Part shown: piece by piece, positions 55,901-64,000 of the stretch | How the letters are laid out: the number at the start of each line of letters is the position of its first letter | How positions within the stretch are numbered: position 1 is the first letter of the stretch | Assembly (NCBI GenBank): GCA_039566865.1 | Contig: CM076955.1 | Coordinates: forward strand, 22,055,501 to 22,119,500 | Source of the DNA: Aurelia coerulea | Taxonomy: Eukaryota > Cnidaria > Scyphozoa > Semaeostomeae > Ulmaridae | Direction: 5' to 3' | DNA: 64,000 bases | Translations under genes and position numbers: made by a program | The notes under the pieces: model-generated | What the model was told of the DNA's origin: nothing | Database searches by the model: none | What the model saw: the letters and a program-made list of their open reading frames with translations, nothing else

Positions 55901-58900
55901 TCGTCGCAGTCAGAAAGAAGGAATCTTGCTTGCTGGGTAACAATATTGGAAAGTATATCGAGAATCTCCTCGCACTACAAATTTGCAATGCAGAGCTCAC
56001 TTTCACGTGCACAGTTAGAATGCAACTGCTATGCGCATGCTCTGGTGTATCTATTTATAGAAAGCGCCTGATATATGCTTATATTCCCTTTAAAATTAAT
56101 GATTATCAGGAAAGAGGATACCTTAACAGCTCTATAAGGGTCATTTTATTTCAGAAACTCAAGGGAGGCTTAAGAGAGAGAGGGCGTATCTAAAGTATTC
56201 GCTTAGAAGGGAGGGGCTTATTAGAGTGGAGGGGCAAACAGAGGATTCAAAGGAGTATGTCACAAAACACATACCTAAACATGAAACTTTTTATCTGAGG
56301 CACAGCTGATGACTGACGATAATATAATAGGCATAGGCAAATAATAAGATCACAACGTTGAGCCATACAGTACAGGCCTTGTGCACATTAACATGACAAG
56401 AATTCTTAGGAATTTTCAAGAATTTTACGCATTATGTTGAGAACTCTTGAGCCATAAGAAATTCTGTAAATCTTTTCAAGCAAGGACTCTTCAGAAACTA
56501 AAGAGAGTTTTTTGGCAGGAAAACCATGTTGATGTACACAAGGCCAGTACTGTACAGCATGCTCAAACGCAGGCCCCACAAGATATCACCTTTCTTACGT
56601 CAAGGCCCAGAAACATTGACAGTCCACCAAAGGATAACTACTTATTCTCTTTTCCTGGTCTACAAAACTAAAGAGAATAGGGGCGTTGCGAAACTTACCA
56701 AATATTGTCTTTTTTGATGACATTTGTTTTCATATGAGGTTTGAGACTTGGAACTGCGTAAACAGCAACATCTCCAAGATTTGTTAAACAGGCCAAACAA
56801 TGATATTCGACAATTTCCTCATCTGCAAAAATCATAAAAATTAGGGTGTGTAAGATCGAAACAGTTAGTTCACATCAGAAGAAAATCATCATCACGCCTT
56901 CGTCAATGAAACAATGCTTTAGGCGGGACAGGAAAGATATCGAAATTCATTGGTCATGAACATATCCATAAACCTACGAAAACTCTTAAGCTATAGAGGA
57001 ACTGGGGAAAAAACGTTTTACAAATTTGTTACTTGCTGCTGGTTTTCAGGGAATTCATAGTTTTTCGGGCAAAAGGAAGGCTAAGTTTGGTTTGAAAAAA
57101 TGGCCTTTTTAAAATCAATATACAAAATCAGCTTAGGTTGTGTTACTCATTTCAAATCACGTGACCACAGTCTTTGGCAGTTTCAGTGTTATTCTACTTT
57201 CGTCAGTCATGGCAAAAGTCTTCATGGCACAATCAATCATTGCCATTTGAAGTAAATCTGAAACTACCTTTTAGCAGCGAAGTTACAGAGCTTTAGCATG
57301 ATCGATTTTCTAACAAGAGTGACGTAGCGGCACTGAAAGTACAGTTCAGCCACAGGTAACGGGGAAAAATTTGTATAAAAGTAACAAGTACCTCCATCTT
57401 TACTTCAGTGTTTACCAAATTTGCTAATTTTGTCTAGATTCGTTTAGGCCAACCACGGCAATGTTTGTGATACAACAGTTCCGATTTCCACTCAAAATAA
57501 AAAAGAATAAAGGTCTGCAGGTTTCCGTAGGCCATTGCAGCTTCCCTCAGCTTTTTTGTCTTGCTCTGCAGTTCATCGGCTAGTATTCCTTTAACACTTG
57601 GCCTCAAAATGTTCGCCCATGACTCCTCTTTGCGGCTGTGTATTTCAAATTGGACTTCTGTCTTCGTGTCGATGGCGCGAAATGAAAATATCTGGCCCAC
57701 TGCCGTTCTCCCTATGATCGAGGAAAATTAACCGTCCATTCAACAATAGTAACGCCTTCGCAGCGAGTGGAAACCATTGTTTAAAGGAGTGGCTCTGCGC
57801 ATGAATGGACACTTAATTTTCCTCGATCATAGGGAGAACGGCAGTGGGCCAGATATTTTCATTTCGTGCCATCGACACGAAGACAGAAGTTCAATTTGAA
57901 ATACACAGCCGCAAAGAGGAGTCATGGGCGAACATTTTGAGGCCAAGTGTTAAAGGAATACTAGCCGATGAACTGCAGAGCAAGACAAAAAAGCTGAGGG
58001 AAGCTGCAATGGCCTACGGAAACCTGCAGACCTTTATTCTTTTTATTTTGAGTGGAAATCGGAACTGTTGCCGTAGTTGGCCTAAACGAATCTAGACAAA
58101 ATTAGCAAATTTGGTAAACACTGAAGTAAAGATGGAGGTACTTGTTACTTTTATACAAATTTTTCCCCGTTACCTGTGGTTCAGCCTGAAATTATTCATA
58201 TCCATGCCAACTTCGAAGGATTTTTGAATTAATCTATCAGTTCAATACCAAACCATCCAAATTTTCCGATAGTGCTTGACTTCCATCGTCATTGTACCGT
58301 CCAGTTGCTTTGTGATTGTACAAAACTGGCGGAAGTCTATGAGATATAAGGGTTAGACCCATTGCATGGTTTGGTTTGAAACTGCCAGTCCCCTTATTTT
58401 CTTTTGACTATTTGTGTGCTGCTTTCTTGTCTTGTTTTGTCCCTTGTATTGCTGTATCTTTAAGTTATATTTGTAAATTGTATCGTCCTTGGTGTAGGCC
58501 AGATGACCTTGTGTCTTCTTACACCAAGAGCGGTACAGTAGTAATGTATTTAGATGAATTAGTTTTAATTTATCATGAATAGAAAAATCTGTCCGCGAAC
58601 CAATTTTACTGTGATTAAAGTGACGCAAGAATATGAAAAAAGGCTGAAAAAGGCACTATAAGATACATTTCAAGGAAAATAATATATTGGGTAGTTGGAC
58701 CACAAATATATACAAATATATTTACAAATGTCGGCCCTAATCGGGCAGAAATCCCCCTTAAGTCGGTATATTTTTCTGTAAACAATCTATTTTTCGTCGG
58801 GGTGCCCCCCAAATTTCATCTTCCAGTACACTCATGCCCGCAAATAAGGCGATTCAAAACACTCCAGATTTGGCATGGGTGTGAATAATTTAGGGCTTAA

Positions 58901-61900
58901 CTGTACAACAAAGAAGCCTTAGTTCACTGTACAGTCTACTTATAAAAATCATAGATTAAAAAGAGAGCTATCTTTACCCTTTTTCCCATTAACTTTAATC
59001 ATGGCAATCTTTCTAATCCTTGATCCATCAATCGCTGTCAGTTTTTCTTTATTCCTCGCTCTTAAAGTCGGCAAAGAAAATATCTTGAATTGCTCCTCTG
59101 AACAGATAAGCAATGAATGCTGTCCACTCATATCTGCAGCCTTTTCTCGCCCTGATTCCACGTCCTTGCCGTTAGGGAGAGGAACGCCATTTTTGTCAAG
59201 GATTAAAATCGAAACAACAGGTGCGTGATGTCGTAGTCTGAGTTCTTTTCCCACTTCGGCAGCAACATGTGACTCAGATCTCTTGTCTTCTTCAGGTATC
59301 GTTAAGGAATATGCGAATATTGAGCCGGAATTCGTGCCAGCCCAAAGTGTTGGTGTTAGATGTGTTGCTGTGAAAGGAGAATATTCATGTCAATTTAGGA
59401 AGTTTGTTGACAAGCCTTGGGTCGGATTCATTTAACAAAATATTTGCAAGCTAGTTTCATTTGACACTGCAACTGCATTGGTCGCTAATGATTGTCGCAC
59501 ATTAAAAGATGCTTGAAGATAGTTTTGAAAACGGGGGAAATAAGATAACATTTTAAAGCTTTTGTCAGGTACATGGACCACAGTTTGTTTTCAAATGAAT
59601 CAACCAGATATGTAGAATAGCTAACATTTAGAATACATTTGTATTTTGAATACAAAAGAGAGCCGGGTAAAATTCAAACTTCAACGATGATTTCTTGCAG
59701 AGTCAAGAAATTGAATTAATCAAGAAGACGTCACTACTGAGGAAGGGTTATGCCCGATACGTTTAGTCCAATTAAATCCTGGCATTTTAGTTTAATCAAT
59801 AGAGAGATTTATGTTTATCAAGTGTAACTATTGCCGCACGTCAACCTCAAGATTTTATTTAACGAATTACTTCTGATTCAATTCAACTATATGCCAACAG
59901 GCAATATTAGATGAAACAAAATCAAGAAAATCCAACTACTAAATCAGCTAAAAATTTCAAACAGGTGAAGCTATGTGGAAATAAACTTACTATCAGCTAA
60001 AAAGGTTTCTGCAAAGTAAAGACATTTGACCATACTAAGCAACGATTCATCCACTCGGTTTTCGTCAATCAGCCGAGGAGCAGACGATCTTTCAACTTCG
60101 ATAGGCGACTGAGTTCGTGGACTTGACGATGTTCCTTCGGCTCCTGCATTTGAAGCCTCGGCCCTCGGTGCTCTACGACGAGATGTTCCTCGGGTGCTCC
60201 GACGACTTCTAAACCGCCGAATTGAATCTCGTAGTGATTTCGTGAATGATTTTCGACGCTGAATTTGTCCTCCGGTATTTGCAAGATCTTTAACAAATAA
60301 AAAATTAAGACATATGAACACACAAGAACAATCAAATACCTTTGACTATCAATTTTCGAAATGTTCTCCCTGCAACAAATTTTTATGCGAAATGACGTGA
60401 CTGAGTTTTGTACCTAGTGTATATTTGATGGACAGCCTTTACAGTTTTCAAAGGGTCTGAAAATCAATTAAATGCAGATGCATGTTTATAACAGATTAAT
60501 ATTGGCAGCATGAATTTTGCTGCATGAAATTTCAAGTTAACAAAATACTGTAACGTAGTTAGCAACAAAACTTTGGTGGAAGTGAGGAAATGCACTCATT
60601 TCTGCTGAAAAAAGATGGGATGGCCCTCCTCAAAAGAATTAAATAGGAAATATATGAAATATAGCAGGCCTAAAAGTAACCATGTAATTCTTTTAGAAAT
60701 ACGACAATGTACAGTGGAGTTGATTGAATACAACGTTTCACACTCAACTTTCTATCAGGTATCAAACGCTGGCCTGGGTTTGAAATTTTTGCCTCACTGT
60801 ATACGGTGGAGTGGATCTTTGCATCTTGGTGGGCATTTTTTCTGTGGGGTGGTGCTTGGCATGTGGAAATGACTTGAGTACTCAGATTACTTTATGTGCT
60901 AGACGTCGGCATGCATTTTGACTCAGCCAGTATGTTATATCATAACACATAGCAGCAACTCCTCTACCTTTAGGTAATTATTTTTGTTGGTGTTGCCTTT
61001 TATATCTAGTATAGCTGAATTGTAAGTGCGAACCATAGTGGGGATCAGATGACCATGTGTCCTTCCCCGCAGTGGCTGGTACATAGTAATGTATCTATTT
61101 TGTAGTTTTCAATTTCTAAATCAATAAATAAAAAAAGGCTGGTGCAAGTAAATATAAAATGGATTTACCGGTTGGGCTAATTGTGCATTTAACAAGAGCA
61201 ACTTTGCCAGTTTGATAATCATAAGCAGCAAATCCATGGCAAGTTCCAACGGCGACTCTAAAAGCAATGACAAAGAACCAAATGAAAACTCCTGAAGTTT
61301 GACTTTGATATGACGCAAAAGATTTTATTTAACTTATGATCAGTAATTACGCTACTAAAAAACCAGATCATCGCAATTTTACCCACACACCACACAATTT
61401 TGATACCTTGTGTGATCAAACTGTGACGAAAAGCCTGTTTTATCATTCTACCTGAACAGTTGAATTAGACGGGCGTATATTAGTTTGGAGTTAAATGGAT
61501 GTTAATTTACGGAGTCGGCAAATCTTCTTGGCAGCTCTTTGGACATATGTCTGTGATTTGACAGACACGAGTCTTTTCTCGGCCGTAGGGCTAATCGTTT
61601 CTTATAACAACAATAATAATGATTTTCTTCGAAGTTGGTGAAATAATATAAATAGTTTTCTCTTAAGAGAAGAGTAAATAATTAAAAACAACTATTGTTA
61701 TTATTATACTCAGATATTCTTTACATTGAGAAGAAATTTAAAACTTTAAGAAATTCCAAATATGTAGCTTCGCACAGTAAATAATCATATTCCAAATACT
61801 CTAATATTCCAGAGTCACGACATTGTATTGGTATTTATCACTTTGGTCATTCATTTTAATATTTCCTTCGAAAGCGAACATATAAGAGTAAACACTACGA

Positions 61901-63760
61901 CAAGTAAAAGAACAACTATTGATACTTACAAACCCCAGGCAGAATTCAAAGCAATGGCGGTTAAAGCAGCAGGGGGTTGTATTTGTAGTAATCTGTTTGG
62001 CATTATGCCATTTGATATGTCGATATTTTGCTTCAAAGTCAAAGGTCCCGCCCCTTTCCATTCAAAGCCTTCCAATTTCACTATCATGTTGACCACTTCG
62101 CTCTGAAAATGAAATAAGAATTGCGAATGAATGGTGAAGCCCCAACAATAAACAGGTTGAGACGATCTTGGGTTGTACTGACTTTTAACAACACGAAGTT
62201 TCAAGATCACTTGGTCACAGTTACTCAAAATCAGGGAGCTCAAAATAATACCTTTGAAGGAATAGAGAGTTCATTTAGACTCTAACAGGATGCAGTCCCT
62301 TGCAAGAGATAGAAGACGCTTAGTCAGAATAGCTTCTGTTTTTTAAAAGTAAAAACTTCGAATTGATTTGCTTCAAACACCAATGTTGACTAAACCCCTA
62401 GCTAAAAAGATGAGCACGAAGAAAATTGGTAAGCCGTCAGTTTCTCATTCCACCGTGTTACGTGTTATCATTGTGTACTACTTCAAATCAAAGGCCTACT
62501 GCTTCTTCAAAAAAATGAGGTAAGGGGGGGGGGGGACGATCATGCTGTTTTGGCATAGCACATACGAACAAAATAAGCAAGGGCGTAATTCTAACCTCAG
62601 GTTTCTCTGTCGCCTCATTCGCCAAATCATAAAACATCACTTGTCCACCAGCACCTCCAACAATCAGCATTTGCGTGACAGGACACAATGCAAGTTTCAA
62701 AATGACGAATCTATTATCATCTAACAATGGATCGAATGCTCCAACTTTCTTAAACGGTGGCCAGCCTTCGTCATCAGCGTCAGGGTCATGCGGAGGATCA
62801 TCATCCAGTTCACTTGCAAGGAGCTGTGACGTAGTTATCGTACACATTAGATGCATGCTGACTTGAGAAACATCCCAGAATTTAATGCTTCCATCTTCAT
62901 GACTAAAACGTTTAAAAAGCTGTAAATTAGTTTCTATGGGCCTGATTACATGAGCAAGGCTGGCCCTGTTATCCGAGGTGGACGATTTTAGGCAAGATCT
63001 CTTTGTCAATAGGAGACATTTAGTAAATCTGAAACAAGATTGTCTGGTATGTGAGCCTGCCCTGGCAGCTGGGATCCTATTTCTGCATGACAGGGCGGAC
63101 CCTGTACAAAGGGATGAAATAATGACGTTTTTCTCACGTAAGTGCTTGGCAGGGCTGGAAACAGGGCTGGTTTCCCAACATTTTACCTGCACATGCACCT
63201 TGATTTCCTTTCCAAAATTACTTCGAATCTCTGGTGTGACTCCCGCAACATTTCTTCCTTGCTTACCCGACGCAGCCGGATGAGCAAGGTGTAACCAGGC
63301 CCTAAGTAGCTTTCTAAAGTTCGTTGTTGATAATTTGATCGATAAGGCTCGAATCATACACCCAATTTCTACACCATCTATATCCAATTCCACATTCTAC
63401 GATAATTTGAAACTTACCCGGTGACAAGAAGATCGTGTTTATTCGATTTATCGAGAAGAGACTTTCCACCATTCACAGGCCACGGCTGAAAAACAATTAA
63501 AAGTTCATCACATAAAGAAAGTTTTGTTTTAGAAGCGTGCAATTGACACTTGCTTCTTTATAAAGGAAGGAAATACGCGAACGAATTGAAATAATTCTCG
63601 TCGTAACTCTACCTCTTTGGAATGTTCTCCGTTGCCTTTCTTCTCTCCAGCTAATTTGATGCTGTTCCATAAATCATCCGGACAATCATTACAATGAATT
63701 GAGCACGTGATATTCGATGAATGTAAACAAGCCAAGTAAGGTGGTACGTGTGTTGGGTAC
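52985..63760 (-). CDS. LLGL1/2: Lethal giant larvae homolog (LLGL), 3' eleven exons; 5' part off right edge
   Basis: Lgl proteins are WD40 double-propeller scaffolds that set basolateral polarity and bind SNAREs and the Par6-aPKC complex at the cortex. Exons: 63760-63613, 63485-63418, 62902-62596, 62102-61930, 61257-61169, 60287-59991, 59367-58978, 56822-56699, 55230-55135, 54422-54008, 53059-52985 (stop). Codon phase is continuous throughout; 726 codons plus stop are present. Family landmarks: LHSSNITCS, TGHEDGSIKFWDVS, GWPPFKKVGAFDP, QPPAALTAIAL, VGTCHGFAAYDYQ, VKCLYFAETFL, TLWAGTNSGSIFAY, CSEEQFKIFSLP, CLACLTNLGDVAVY. Exon 60287-59991 has the aPKC phospho-hinge (RKSFTKSLRDSIRRFRS) with serines placed as in human LLGL1 (KSLKKSLRQSFRRIRKS). 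The C-terminal tail (54422-54008) is low-complexity, rich in Thr/Glu/Val, and not like vertebrate tails. The protein ends EKPSAQEA. Confidence 0.97.
53136..53545. mobile_element. TTAA-flanked MITE in last LLGL intron
   Basis: TTAA at 53132-53135 and 53546-53549. Ends AGGACAAGTCCGGGGTTTCT and CCAACCCCAGACTTGTCCT are inverted over about 20 bp. 410 bp, with no coding role. Internal hairpin AAATGACGTCAT/ATGACGTCATTT near 53382-53410. Confidence 0.87.
55252..56089. mobile_element. TTAA-flanked element in an LLGL intron
   Basis: TTAA at 55248-55251 and 56090-56093. Ends AGGGAATATAAGCATATAT and ATATATGCTTATATTCCCT are inverted. 838 bp. The minus-strand frames inside (55355-55728) resemble no transposase. 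Its left end is only about 20 bp upstream (in the transcript) of the acceptor of LLGL exon 55230-55135. Confidence 0.9.
57350..58179. mobile_element. Large foldback element with near-identical arms each carrying one open frame
   Basis: Arms 57350-57731 and 57813-58179 are almost perfect inverted copies around an 81-bp spacer. The main difference is 13 bp missing from the right arm (at about 58067). The same open frame lies in both arms (57434-57700 minus, 57844-58095 plus), with the segment IFSFRAIDTKTEVQFEIHSR. I do not recognise the protein. The spacer contains a further inverted pair GTCCATTCA/TGAATGGAC. It lies in an LLGL intron. Confidence 0.92.
58484..58552 (+). other. Stem-loop plus tail, copy A of a retroposon-like 3' end
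   Basis: CTTGGTGTA (58488-58496) pairs with TACACCAAG (58520-58528) around a loop containing AGATGACCTTGTGTC. This is followed by GGTACAGTAGTAATGTATT. The same loop and tail, with a different stem sequence, are at 61038-61098. Confidence 0.6.
59737..59760 (+). other. Hammerhead-like core motif, degenerate
   Basis: CTGAGGAAGGGTTATGCCCG followed by ATAC: a CTGA-GA box, a short GGG/CCC stem with a TTAT-type loop, and GATAC where an active hammerhead has GAAAC. A diverged partner is at 2672-2701. Probably a fossil of a ribozyme-bearing retroelement. Confidence 0.3.
61038..61098 (+). other. Stem-loop plus tail, copy B of a retroposon-like 3' end
   Basis: GGGGA (61040-61044) pairs with TCCCC (61064-61068) around a loop with CAGATGACCATGTGTC, then GGTACATAGTAATGTATCT and an A-rich tail with AATAAATAAA (61122-61132). 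Compare 58484-58552. Confidence 0.6.
62939..63302. mobile_element. MITE with GGGCCTG ends filling an LLGL intron
   Basis: Left GGGCCTGATTACATGAGCAA plus GGCTG; right CAGCCGGATGAGCAAGGTGT plus AACCAGGCCC, an imperfect inverted pair. It occupies most of the 515-bp intron between exons 63485-63418 and 62902-62596. The intron happens to be open in the frame of the downstream exon, which produces a false 301-codon frame. A target duplication is not clear. Confidence 0.65.
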
Positions 63761-64000
63761 CTACAGAATTAAAGAAACATAACAGATTACGTTGTGTTTA
63801 ATGACGGCAAAGCTTAGAGGTTTTGTTTTGTTCAGCTAAATCAAAGAATTTTTAGGCAGGTACTGATCCAGACTGATTACTTGAGTCCCTTGTATCCCTG
63901 TAGTAAAATTTGCTCTGTTGACAACGTCATCAAGGTAATGGCTAACTCTAGTACTGATCCATTCCAAAAATATATGAAACTAACATTATGGACAGGCCTC

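Noticed and set aside
57434..58095. Two separate host genes with identical proteins
   Set aside because: They are the same frame in the two arms of one foldback element and lack splice or start context.
62488..63393. A 301-codon minus-strand frame as one LLGL exon
   Set aside because: The conserved sequence stops at 62902 and resumes at 63418-63485 with exact phase; the part between is a MITE-containing intron that happens to be open.
63870..64000. Another upstream LLGL exon at the right edge
   Set aside because: An open minus-strand stretch exists, but I could not match it to LLGL sequence and found no convincing splice sites.

Overview
The window looks like nuclear DNA from an invertebrate animal. 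It is AT-rich, its genes are split into many short exons with GT-AG introns, and it carries animal-specific families (class II Rab11-FIP, LLGL) and many short DNA transposons. A cnidarian or similar early-branching animal is plausible, but the sequence alone does not fix the taxon. Gene models below come from reading exons by eye; splice sites were accepted when codon phase was continuous across junctions.

Layout. (1) About 2.1-9.1 kb, minus strand: 5' part of a Rab11-FIP3/4-like gene with two EF-hands, a polyQ stretch and the start of the coiled coil; its 3' end lies beyond the left edge. (2) 14.5-17.6 kb, minus: a complete four-exon PHF5A gene (110 aa) with a 195-bp tandem repeat in intron 3. 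(3) 22.4-35.3 kb, minus: an unrecognised 13-exon gene of about 490 aa whose junctions all fall in phase 0. Its C-terminal half resembles an Ulp1/C48 protease fold in which catalytic His and Cys appear replaced. (4) 35.95-48.56 kb, plus: a six-exon CACTA/EnSpm-type transposase gene (about 1064 aa) with no visible break. It starts 622 bp from the previous gene, head to head, with a 163-bp palindrome between them. Its intron 2 is almost filled by a 33-bp minisatellite of roughly 70 copies, and a small phase-consistent gene (about 146 aa) lies antisense in intron 1. (5) 52.98-63.76 kb, minus: the 3' eleven exons of an LLGL (lethal giant larvae) gene through the stop codon and a poly(A) signal; its 5' part is beyond the right edge.

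Between and within the genes are many non-autonomous DNA elements: TA-flanked, TTAA-flanked, 8-bp and 9-bp target-site duplications, foldback elements, and a dispersed MITE family ending in TACACGTATTTTTTATAAG. Several touch exon structure: duplicated exon heads in the FIP gene, an inverted partial exon copy in the Ulp1-like gene, and a TTAA element 20 bp from an LLGL splice acceptor. The housekeeping and polarity genes are ordinary host genes. The most unusual part is the divergent pair around 35.4 kb, which could be a two-gene transposon or a host gene next to a transposon.
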